From DATCYZ01 sp036526195 (lineage in GTDB: Bacteria > Pseudomonadota > Gammaproteobacteria > Burkholderiales > SG8-39): a stretch of DNA of 5,881 nt. The stretch is from positions 1 to 5,881 of the forward strand of contig DATCYZ010000077.1 in NCBI GenBank assembly GCA_036526195.1, written 5' to 3'. Below, piece after piece: positions 1-5,513 of this stretch (position 1 is the stretch's first letter; the number at the start of each line of letters is the position of its first letter). The translations under genes and the position numbers were made by a program. The notes beneath the pieces were generated by a model that worked only from the letters and a program-made list of their open reading frames with translations, was not told the origin of the DNA and did no database searches.

Positions 1-43
1 ACGGCCGACCGGCGCCGCGTCGATGGCGCAGAATGCGAACTGA
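1..43 (+). CDS. C-terminal tail of an upstream gene (partial)
   Basis: Reading from base 2, the frame gives RPTGAASMAQNAN and then a TGA at 41-43. The stop lies 20 nt before the start of the dioxygenase gene, a spacing typical of consecutive genes in an operon. Thirteen codons are too few to identify a family or prove coding, so this is an inference from position and from the open frame. If real, the dioxygenase is not the first gene of its transcription unit. Confidence 0.4.
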   Translation, partial: RPTGAASMAQNAN

Positions 44-52
44 GCGAAAACC

Positions 53-57
53 GGAGA
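53..57 (+). promoter_or_regulatory. Ribosome binding site of the dioxygenase gene
   Basis: GGAGA at 53-57 lies 6 nt before the ATG at 64. It is a good Shine-Dalgarno match at usual spacing and supports that ATG as the start. Confidence 0.7.
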
Positions 58-63
58 ATCCCC

Positions 64-951
64 ATGAGCGCAGTGCTGAAACCGCGACCGGAATACCGCA
101 GCTTCGAGGCCAACCTGTTGTGCGGCGCCGGGGGCGCGGAAATCACCGGGCTGGACTTGGCGAAACCGCTTTCGGATGAAGCGGTTGCGGAAGTGCGGCG
201 CGCGCTCGCCGAGCATTGCGTCATCTATTTCCGCGACCAGGTGCTGGAACCCGAGGACCAGAAGCGCTTCGCGCGCCATTTCGGGCCGCTTGCGGTGACG
301 CCCTTCATCAAGGCGCTCGACGGCCATCCGGAGATGATGCGCATCGTGCGCGAACCGGACGACACCAAGAAGCTCAACTTCGGCGGCCGCTGGCACACCG
401 ACATGACGTTCTCGCCCGAGCCGGTGCTCGGCACCTGCCTGTACAGCCGCGAGTCGCCCGCGGTGGGCGGCGACACCATCTGGACCAACCAGATGCTGGC
501 GTACGACGCGCTCTCGCCGGGCCTGCAGCGGATGCTGGAGAAACTCCAGGTCATGCACAGCGCGAAGCGCTCCTACGGTCCGCAGGGCGCCTACGCAGAC
601 GACGACCTGAAGAGCATGCGCATCAAGGCGAGCGACGAGGCGCTGAAGGAGCAGGCGCACCCCTGCATCCGCACCCACCCGGAAACCGGCCGGCGCATCC
701 TGTTCGTGAACTGGGTCTACGCGATCCGCTTCGCCGACCAGACCGAGGAGGAATCCGCGCCCTTGCTGGACTTCCTCAACCGCCACAGCCAGCGCCCCGA
801 GTTCCAGATCCGCTTTCGCTGGACCAAGGGCACGCTCGCACTCTGGGACAACCGCTCCACCCAGCACATCGCGGTCAACGACTACGGCGGTTACCGTCGC
901 GTGATGGACCGCGTGACCATCGCCGGCGACAAGCCGTTCTTCAGGGCCTGA
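64..951 (+). CDS. TauD/TfdA-family Fe(II)/2-oxoglutarate-dependent dioxygenase
   Basis: This 295-residue cytoplasmic enzyme should couple oxidative decarboxylation of 2-oxoglutarate to hydroxylation of an organic substrate. The iron triad is visible as H111-x-D113 (in WHTDMTF) and H268 (in WDNRSTQHIAVNDY). T138 (GGDTIW) and R279, R283 occupy the 2-oxoglutarate and substrate-anion positions. The spacings H111 to T138 (27), H268 to R279 (11) and R279 to R283 (4) equal those I recall for E. coli TauD (H99, T126, H255, R266, R270). Length is close to TauD and TfdA (about 283-287). The active site therefore looks intact. The substrate is open: taurine, another sulfonate, an aryloxyacetate or something else. 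Fold and chemistry are secure, so no gene symbol is given. The next gene starts 2 nt after the stop, which suggests a shared substrate. Confidence 0.93.
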   Translation: MSAVLKPRPEYRSFEANLLCGAGGAEITGLDLAKPLSDEAVAEVRRALAEHCVIYFRDQVLEPEDQKRFARHFGPLAVTPFIKALDGHPEMMRIVREPDDTKKLNFGGRWHTDMTFSPEPVLGTCLYSRESPAVGGDTIWTNQMLAYDALSPGLQRMLEKLQVMHSAKRSYGPQGAYADDDLKSMRIKASDEALKEQAHPCIRTHPETGRRILFVNWVYAIRFADQTEEESAPLLDFLNRHSQRPEFQIRFRWTKGTLALWDNRSTQHIAVNDYGGYRRVMDRVTIAGDKPFFRA

Positions 952-953
952 GC

Positions 954-2231
954 ATGCTCGCGCCCGATCTTTCACAGAAAATCCGCCGCGCGGTCGACGA
1001 GGGCTTCGATGCCGAAGTCGCGTTCATCGCCGAATTGACGCGCATTCCCTCGACGCGCGGGCGCGAAGCCCCGGCGCAGGACCTGATGGCCGCCGCCATG
1101 CGCGCACGCGGCCTGACGGTGGACCGCTGGAGGGTGGCGGTCGAGGACATCTCGCATCTGCCGGGCTTCTCGCCGGTGACCGTGTCCTACGACGATGCGT
1201 GGAACGTGGTCGGCGCCCACCGGCCGAAGACGACAAGGGGAAAGTCGCTGATCCTCAACGGCCACATCGACGTGGTGCCCACCGGCCCGGTTGACATGTG
1301 GGCCGCGCCGCCCTTTGCGCCCCACATCGCCGAGGGCTGGATGTACGGTCGCGGCGCCGGCGACATGAAGGCCGGCCTCGCGGCGAACCTGTTCGCGCTC
1401 GACGCGCTCGCGCGCATCGACCTCGCGCCGGCCGCCGATCTCTACATCCAGTCCGTGATCGAGGAGGAGTGCACCGGCAACGGCGCGCTCGCCTGCCTGG
1501 CGCGCGGCTACAAGGCGGAGGCCGCGCTGATCACCGAGCCCTCGGGCGAGACACTCGGCGCCGCGCAGGTCGGGGTGATGTGGTTTCAGGTGAAGGTGCG
1601 CGGCAAGCCGGCGCATGTCGCCTACGCCGGCACCGGCTCGAACGCCATCGAGGCCTGCTTCCCGCTGATCCGCGCGCTGCACGTGCTCGAGGAGGCGTGG
1701 AACGCGAAGAAGCACCCGGAATTCGCGCAGCACGCGCACCCGATCAACTTCGTGGTGAGCAAGATCGAGGGCGGCGACTGGACCTCCAGCGTGCCCTCGT
1801 GGTGCACCTTCGACATGCGCATCGGCCTCTATCCGGGGCAGGATCTCGCCGGGGTGCGTCGCGACGTCGAAGCCTGCATCGCCGCCGCCGCGAAGGCCGA
1901 CCCCTTCCTCGCGAAGAATCCGCCCGCTGTCGTCTATCACGGCTTCCAGGCCGAGGGCTACGTGCTGCAGAAGGACACGCCGGCGCAGGCGCTGCTCGAG
2001 CGCTGCCACACGACGGTGGCCGGCGCGCAACTGGGCCTGCGCGCAGGCACCGGCACGACGGATGCGCGCTTCTACGGCCTGTACGCCGGTATTCCGGCGC
2101 TGGTCTACGGCCCGAAGGCGGAGAACATTCACGCGTTTGATGAGCGCGTGAACCTCGAGTCGGTGCGCCGCGTCACGCAGGCGGTGGCGCTGTTCGTCGC
2201 CGAATGGTGTGGCGTGGAGGCGCGCGCCTGA
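954..2231 (+). CDS. M20-family ArgE/DapE-type metallo-deacylase
   Basis: This 425-residue protein is a zinc-dependent amidohydrolase/peptidase of the M20 family (acetylornithine deacetylase / succinyl-diaminopimelate desuccinylase type), acting on an N-acyl or amide bond in the cytoplasm. The ligand pattern is complete: H104 and D106 in NGHIDVVP, bridging D137 in GRGAGDMKAG, general base E171 and ligand E172 in IEEECTGNG, E195 in ITEPSG, and H393 in ENIHAFDE. The lid/dimerisation domain (about 205-320) carries H221 in GKPAHVAYAG, which completes the active site across the dimer. The frame stays open upstream to 216, but that part is a shadow of the dioxygenase. The ATG at 954 follows AGGG at 943-946 and sits 2 nt after the dioxygenase stop, so translational coupling is likely. 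It could be ArgE, DapE or a catabolic or salvage deacylase. Linkage to a dioxygenase favours a catabolic role, but this is inference. Confidence 0.92.
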   Translation: MLAPDLSQKIRRAVDEGFDAEVAFIAELTRIPSTRGREAPAQDLMAAAMRARGLTVDRWRVAVEDISHLPGFSPVTVSYDDAWNVVGAHRPKTTRGKSLILNGHIDVVPTGPVDMWAAPPFAPHIAEGWMYGRGAGDMKAGLAANLFALDALARIDLAPAADLYIQSVIEEECTGNGALACLARGYKAEAALITEPSGETLGAAQVGVMWFQVKVRGKPAHVAYAGTGSNAIEACFPLIRALHVLEEAWNAKKHPEFAQHAHPINFVVSKIEGGDWTSSVPSWCTFDMRIGLYPGQDLAGVRRDVEACIAAAAKADPFLAKNPPAVVYHGFQAEGYVLQKDTPAQALLERCHTTVAGAQLGLRAGTGTTDARFYGLYAGIPALVYGPKAENIHAFDERVNLESVRRVTQAVALFVAEWCGVEARA

Positions 2232-2734
2232 GCGCCGGGCTGCAACCTGCGGCGCGCGCGCCCGCGGCGCCGCCCTGGTCCACCACGGCGTGGGTCGGCG
2301 CCGAGGCGGACATCGGGCTTGCCGAGCTTGCCGGCCGGGTGGTGGTGCTGCACGCCTTCCAGATGCTCTGTCCGGCCTGCGTGCAGCACGGCTTGCCGCA
2401 GGCGCAACGGCTGCACGCGTACTTCCCGCACGATGAAGTGGCGGTCATCGGCCTGCACACGGTATTCGAGCACCACGACGCCATGAAGCCGGTGGCGCTG
2501 CGCGCCTTCATGCACGAGTACCAGATCGGCTTTCCGGTCGGCATCGATGCGCCTGCGGAAGACGCCGGCGATCCCCTGCCGCGCACCATGCGCGCCTACG
2601 GCATGCGCGGCACGCCGACGCTGATCCTGATCGACCGCAAGGGGCGCCTGCGTCGCCATGCCTTCGGCGCGGAAGAGGACCTCGCCGTGGGCGCGGCGGT
2701 GGCGACGCTGTTGGCCGAGGCGCCGAAAGACTGA
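2204..2734 (+). CDS. Thioredoxin-fold redoxin (TlpA-like) with CPAC motif
   Basis: This is a 176-residue thioredoxin-like protein. Residues 46-59 (VVVLHAFQMLCPACV region) give the first beta strand and the redox motif C56-P57-A58-C59. The cis-proline loop is G136-T137-P138 followed by the strand TLILIDRKGRLR. An inserted segment (about 82-110, HTVFEHHDAMKP) is typical of TlpA/AhpC-like redoxins. It probably reduces or exchanges disulfides, or is a thiol peroxidase-like protein. There is no clear N-terminal signal or membrane segment, unlike exported TlpA/ResA proteins, so I infer a cytoplasmic location. The ATG at 2204 overlaps the deacylase gene by 28 bp and has no good ribosome site. In-frame CTG at 2228 has GGAGG at ideal spacing and would give 168 residues. 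The N-terminal 35 or so residues are low-complexity and probably not part of the fold. Partner and substrate are unknown. Confidence 0.85.
   Translation: MVWRGGARLSAGLQPAARAPAAPPWSTTAWVGAEADIGLAELAGRVVVLHAFQMLCPACVQHGLPQAQRLHAYFPHDEVAVIGLHTVFEHHDAMKPVALRAFMHEYQIGFPVGIDAPAEDAGDPLPRTMRAYGMRGTPTLILIDRKGRLRRHAFGAEEDLAVGAAVATLLAEAPKD
2216..2220 (+). promoter_or_regulatory. Shine-Dalgarno GGAGG deciding the redoxin start
   Basis: GGAGG at 2216-2220 lies inside the deacylase 3' end and 7 nt before an in-frame CTG at 2228-2230. That CTG overlaps the deacylase TGA (2229-2231) as CTGA, an arrangement like the common ATGA coupling overlap. The annotated ATG at 2204 and GTG at 2207 lie upstream of this site and cannot use it. 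Confidence 0.45.
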
Positions 2735-2848
2735 TCGCACCTGCCCTCGGGGCGCGATCGCAATAGAATTCTCCACCATGGACCGGTTCAAGCCGCGCGA
2801 CGCCGTCGCGCACGCGGACCGGGCCGGATTTCAGGGACGGACAGGCAC
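2735..2848 (+). promoter_or_regulatory. Spacer with possible weak promoter for the SDR/MDR pair
   Basis: This 114-nt gap is the longest between plus-strand genes. TAGAAT at 2764-2769 matches five of six bases of a sigma70 -10 box, but no convincing -35 lies 16-18 nt upstream. GATCGC (2733-2738) and GCGATC (2754-2759) could form a 6-bp stem around a 15-nt loop at the end of the redoxin gene. It has no T-run after it, so it is at best a weak terminator. A promoter here would make the two dehydrogenase-like genes a separate unit, which is inference. Confidence 0.25.
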
Positions 2849-3640
2849 ATGGATCTCAGACTGAAGGGCCGCACCGCGGTCGTCACCGGCGCATCGAAGG
2901 GCATCGGCCTGGGCGTCGCGCACGCGCTGGCCGAGGAAGGCTGCGCCCGGGTGCACATCGTTTCACGCACCCGCGAGGCGCTGGAGACGGCGGCGAAGGG
3001 CTTGCGCGACAGGCACGGCACGGAGGTCAAACTGCACGCGCTCGACCTGTCGAAGCGCGGCAGCGCCGCGGCGCTGCTCGAGGCGACCGGCACCCCGGAC
3101 ATCCTCGTCAACAACGCCGGGGCGATTCCCGCGGGCGACATCGAGCGCATCGACGAGGACACCTGGCGCGAGGCCTGGGAACTCAAGGTATTCGGCTACA
3201 TCAACCTGTCCCGCGCGTATTACGCGGCGATGTCGAAGGCGCGCCGGGGCGTGATCGTCAACGTCACCGGCCTCGCGGCCGAGCGCCATGACTACGGCTA
3301 CATCGCCGGTACGACGGGGAACGCCGGGCTGAACGCCTTCACCCGCGCGCTCGGCAGCTACAGCCTCGAGCGCGGCGTGCGCGTGCTGGCGGTCTGTCCC
3401 GGGCTGACCGAGACCGAGCGGCTGGTGACGCTGATGAAGGCAGGCGCGCGCCAGCGCACCGGCAGCGAGGACGGCTGGCGCGATGCCTACAAGACTGCGC
3501 CGATGCAGCGCGCGGCGACGGTCGAGGAGGTGGCGAACGTGGTGGCGTTCCTCGCCTCGGACCGCGCCTCGTACATGAGCGGCACCGTGGTGACCGTGGA
3601 CGGCGGGCACGGCGCGCGCAACGGCAACTTCTCGAAATAG
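2849..3640 (+). CDS. SDR-fold protein with a non-canonical active site
   Basis: This 263-residue protein has the classical short-chain dehydrogenase fold: cofactor loop TGASKGIG at 13-20, D66 in the ALDLS region, NNAG at 88-91, the PG turn at 184-185 and a C-terminal SGTVVTVDGG at 244-253. The catalytic tetrad is not canonical. Aligning to FabG-type spacing, Asn becomes K113 (ELKVFGYINL), Ser becomes G141 (VNVTGLA), Tyr becomes G154 and Lys becomes N158 (AGTTGNAGL). NAD(P) binding looks possible, but standard ketone/alcohol redox chemistry does not. From memory, the WELKVFGYI and GNA-LxAFTRALG features match a recognised subgroup (PRK06125-like), so this looks like a lineage trait and not random decay. 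The ATG at 2849 has only a weak upstream GGACAGG. The next gene begins 11 nt after the stop. The function is unknown. Annotations as a generic oxidoreductase should be treated with caution. Confidence 0.88.
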   Translation: MDLRLKGRTAVVTGASKGIGLGVAHALAEEGCARVHIVSRTREALETAAKGLRDRHGTEVKLHALDLSKRGSAAALLEATGTPDILVNNAGAIPAGDIERIDEDTWREAWELKVFGYINLSRAYYAAMSKARRGVIVNVTGLAAERHDYGYIAGTTGNAGLNAFTRALGSYSLERGVRVLAVCPGLTETERLVTLMKAGARQRTGSEDGWRDAYKTAPMQRAATVEEVANVVAFLASDRASYMSGTVVTVDGGHGARNGNFSK

Positions 3641-3651
3641 GCGCCGCCACG

Positions 3652-4656
3652 ATGAAAGCGATCGTGCAGACGGTGTACGGCGGACCCGAGGTGCTCGGCT
3701 TTGCCGAGGTGGCGAAGCCCGAGCCGGGCACGGGCGACCTGCTGGTGCAGGTGCGCGCCATCGGCGTCAACCCGGTGGACACCAAGACGCGCCGCGCCGG
3801 CGCCGCGGGCACGCCGGTGCCGAACGCGCCGCGCATCCTCGGCTGGGATGCCGCCGGCGTCGTCGAGGCGGTTGGCCGGGACGTGAAGGCGTTTCGCGCC
3901 GGGGACGAGGTGTGGTTCGCGGGGGATATCCGGCGCCAGGGCAGCTACGCCGAGTTTGTTGCCGTCGATGCGCGCCTCGTGTCGAAGAAGCCTGCCACGC
4001 TGGATTTCGAAGACGCGGCTGCCCTGCCGTTGACCGCGATCACCGTCTGGGAGGGCATCCTCGAGACCTTCCGGCTGGCACCCGGCGAGGGCCAGGGGCG
4101 CACGCTGCTGATCGTCGGCGGCGCAGGCGGTGTGGGCTCGCTCGCGATCCAGGTGGCGAAGAAGGTTTGCGCGCTGACGGTGATTGCCACCGCCTCGCGT
4201 CCGGAATCGGTGGCGCGCTGCGAGGCGCTCGGTGCCGACGCGGTGATCGACCATACGAAGCCGCTGGCCGCGCAACTGAAGGCGAAGGGCGTTCCGGGGG
4301 CGGACTACATCTTCCACACTGGCACGCTCGAGGCACTGCCGGCGCTTGCCGAGGCGCTGAACCCGCTCGGCCATATCTGCGCCATCCAGGGCGGCCCGAC
4401 CGCCTCGCAGGTGAACGTCGGACTGCTGATGCCCAAGCGCGGCACGCTGTCCTTCGAGGCCATGTTCGCGCGCGCGGCCACTGGCACCGCGCCGGAACGG
4501 CAGGGCGCGATCCTCGCCGGGGTAGCGAAACTGGTGGATGCCGGCACCCTCGCGGGCACGCGCACCGAAACCCTTTCGTGGCGCGAGGTGCAGGACGTGC
4601 ACCGGCGCATCGAAACCGCGCACACGCTCGGCAAGATCGTCCTCCGGCCCGATTGA
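3652..4656 (+). CDS. Zinc-independent MDR alcohol dehydrogenase/quinone oxidoreductase-like protein
   Basis: This 334-residue protein is a medium-chain dehydrogenase/reductase expected to reduce a quinone, enone or aldehyde with NAD(P)H. The N-terminal GroES-like domain covers about 1-125 with GVNPVDTK (38-45), GWDAAGVV (64-71) and GDEVWFAGDI (84-93). The nucleotide-binding domain begins at about 150 with VGGAGGVGS (155-163), followed by TASRPES (180-186). These features resemble the family called zinc-binding alcohol dehydrogenase in databases (TIGR02817 / AL_MDR). However, the catalytic zinc Cys and the GHE His-Glu are replaced (NPVD, GWDAA), and there is no four-Cys structural lobe. It should therefore not bind zinc. 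Length is normal for the family. It lies 11 nt behind the SDR-like gene, so co-transcription is likely, though its own ATG has no strong ribosome site. The exact substrate cannot be told. Confidence 0.9.
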   Translation: MKAIVQTVYGGPEVLGFAEVAKPEPGTGDLLVQVRAIGVNPVDTKTRRAGAAGTPVPNAPRILGWDAAGVVEAVGRDVKAFRAGDEVWFAGDIRRQGSYAEFVAVDARLVSKKPATLDFEDAAALPLTAITVWEGILETFRLAPGEGQGRTLLIVGGAGGVGSLAIQVAKKVCALTVIATASRPESVARCEALGADAVIDHTKPLAAQLKAKGVPGADYIFHTGTLEALPALAEALNPLGHICAIQGGPTASQVNVGLLMPKRGTLSFEAMFARAATGTAPERQGAILAGVAKLVDAGTLAGTRTETLSWREVQDVHRRIETAHTLGKIVLRPD

Positions 4657-4699
4657 ACCTCCGCCGGCGTGCCGGTCCGGCGCCGATTCTGCCCATATA

Positions 4700-4715
4700 G
4701 TAACATATACGTTAC
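4700..4715 (+). promoter_or_regulatory. Near-palindromic operator candidate in an AT-rich promoter region
   Basis: GTAAC at 4700-4704 and GTTAC at 4711-4715 are perfect inverted arms around ATATAC. Over the whole 16 bases, 14 are symmetric. The surrounding bases 4695-4719 are strikingly AT-rich against a very G+C-rich background. Possible -10 boxes are TATAGT (4696-4701) and TATACG (4706-4711), with no clear -35. The symmetry and size fit a TetR- or MarR-type repressor site, but no regulator gene is in view. It ends 4 nt before the acetyltransferase ATG. Confidence 0.5.
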
Positions 4716-4719
4716 CATT

Positions 4720-5376
4720 ATGACGATTCCCGCGTTCCCCCGCCCCCGACCGCCGCGCGCCGTCCTCGAAGGCCGCTACACCCGCCTCGAACCGATCGGC
4801 CCGCAGCATGCGCCCGACCTGTACCGGGCCTGCGCCGGGGCCGACAACGTCCCGCGCTTCGACTGGCTGTTCGAGACACCGCCGAAGGACGAGGCGGAGA
4901 TCGCGGCCTGGATCGAGAAGGTTCGGGTGCCGGAGGATCCGCTGGTGTTCGCCGTCATCGACCGCGCGAGCGGCCGCTGCGAGGGGCGCCAGTCGCTGAT
5001 GCGCATCACGCCCGAGCACGGCGTGATCGAGGTCGGCGGCATCTACTGGGGGCCTGCGATCGCCCGCAGCCGGGTCGCCACCGAGGCGCTGTACCTGCAC
5101 GCGAAGCATGCCTTCGAGGACCTCGGCTACCGGCGCTTCGAATGGAAGTGCAACGACCTGAACGCGCCGTCCAAGCGCGCCGCGACCCGCTTCGGCTTTG
5201 CCTACGAAGGCCTGTTCCGGCAGCACATGTGGACCAAGGGCGCGAACCGGGACACCGCGTGGTTCGCTATGATCGACGCCGACTGGCCCACGCTGCGCGC
5301 CGCGTACGAGCGCTGGCTGGACCTGACCAACTTCGATGCCGCCGGGCGGCAGAAGTCCCCGCTCAAGACGTCCTAG
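4720..5376 (+). CDS. GNAT-family N-acetyltransferase (RimJ/RimL-like)
   Basis: This 218-residue protein should transfer an acetyl group from acetyl-CoA to an amine. It has the Acetyltransf_3 layout: N-terminal strand GRYTRLEPIGPQHAPDLYRA (18-37), a central beta strand V103-IEVGGIYWG, the R116-S-R-V-A-T-E segment at the usual acetyl-CoA pyrophosphate-binding position, and the conserved C-terminal N148-APSKRAATRFGFAYEG. Members act on ribosomal protein N-termini, antibiotics or small amines, and the target here is unknown. The frame is open back to an ATG at 4669, but the ATG at 4720 follows the AT-rich operator region and starts just before the conserved fold, so I chose it. It has no Shine-Dalgarno, and if TATACG is the -10 box the message may be leaderless. 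The stop TAG directly abuts the inverted repeat, so the last residues may have been altered by its insertion. Confidence 0.85.
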   Translation: MTIPAFPRPRPPRAVLEGRYTRLEPIGPQHAPDLYRACAGADNVPRFDWLFETPPKDEAEIAAWIEKVRVPEDPLVFAVIDRASGRCEGRQSLMRITPEHGVIEVGGIYWGPAIARSRVATEALYLHAKHAFEDLGYRRFEWKCNDLNAPSKRAATRFGFAYEGLFRQHMWTKGANRDTAWFAMIDADWPTLRAAYERWLDLTNFDAAGRQKSPLKTS

Positions 5377-5382
5377 GAAAAT

Positions 5383-5399
5383 GGGGTCAGACCCCTTTT
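5383..5399 (+). terminator. Possible terminator of the acetyltransferase unit
   Basis: GGGG at 5383-5386 and CCCC at 5392-5395 can form a short GC stem with a 5-nt loop followed by TTTT (5396-5399). It starts 7 nt after the acetyltransferase stop. The stem is short and the T-run only four bases, so termination efficiency is uncertain. The longer 25-bp repeat could strengthen it. Confidence 0.45.
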
Positions 5400-5436
5400 C
5401 CAGAGGACTCGGCGGGCAGGAACGCGTTCCGTCCGG

Positions 5437-5453
5437 AAAAGGGGTCTGACCCC
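5437..5453 (-). terminator. Possible terminator for livF on the minus strand
   Basis: Read on the minus strand, the second arm gives the identical GGGG-loop-CCCC-TTTT hairpin, located about 60 nt downstream of the livF stop. Together with the plus-strand copy it forms a symmetric bidirectional terminator candidate between convergent genes. Confidence 0.4.
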
Positions 5454-5475
5454 ATTTTCGGGCACCGCGCAGCGC

Positions 5476-5501
5476 AAATCGGGGGCTGACCCCTTTTCCG
5501 G
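5476..5501 (+). repeat. Third, degenerate copy of the repeat unit
   Basis: Bases 5476-5499 resemble the first arm with changes in the centre: AAAT, then GGGGG (5481-5485), CTGA, and CCCCTTTTCC (5490-5499). The right half is identical to the first arm and in the same orientation, while the left half has an extra base and substitutions. It lies 12 nt from the livF stop. Confidence 0.65.
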
Positions 5502-5513
5502 AGGGGCGCTGCT

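Larger units (their letters stand above)
5377..5459. repeat. Perfect 25-bp inverted repeat, REP/BIME-like element
   Basis: Bases 5377-5401 and 5435-5459 are exact reverse complements over 25 nt, separated by 33 nt. Each arm holds its own odd palindrome, GGGGTCAGACCCC (5383-5395) and GGGGTCTGACCCC (5441-5453), flanked by A- and T-runs. The spacer adds structure: GGAC (5405-5408) pairs with GTCC (5431-5434), and GGAACGCGTTCC (5419-5430) is a perfect 12-bp palindrome. This fits a head-to-head pair of REP units. From general knowledge, GGGGTCAGACCCC units recur between genes in many proteobacterial genomes, sometimes with REP-associated tyrosine transposases. No transposase or clear target duplication is present in the window. 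Confidence 0.85.

Noticed and set aside
216..953. Open frame extending the deacylase 246 codons upstream
   Set aside because: It lies wholly inside the dioxygenase in another frame, is Arg/Pro/His-rich, and the M20 fold begins normally at the ATG at 954.
972..2132. 386-codon minus-strand frame opposite the deacylase
   Set aside because: It is a shadow of the plus-strand gene, with Arg/Gly/Val/His-rich composition and no motif, while the plus strand carries a complete metal-binding pattern.
2733..2759. GATCGC/GCGATC inverted repeat as a terminator after the redoxin gene
   Set aside because: The stem is only 6 bp with a 15-nt loop and no T-run follows, so it is not a convincing intrinsic terminator.
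2778..2864. Short frame of 28 codons starting at ATG 2778 and overlapping the SDR start, a possible leader peptide
   Set aside because: There is no Shine-Dalgarno before the ATG, no regulatory codon runs, and no attenuator-like hairpins.
5377..5501. Three repeat units considered as a CRISPR array
   Set aside because: The units alternate in orientation, are internally palindromic, have unequal spacers and one is degenerate, with no cas genes nearby. This fits REP-type repeats.
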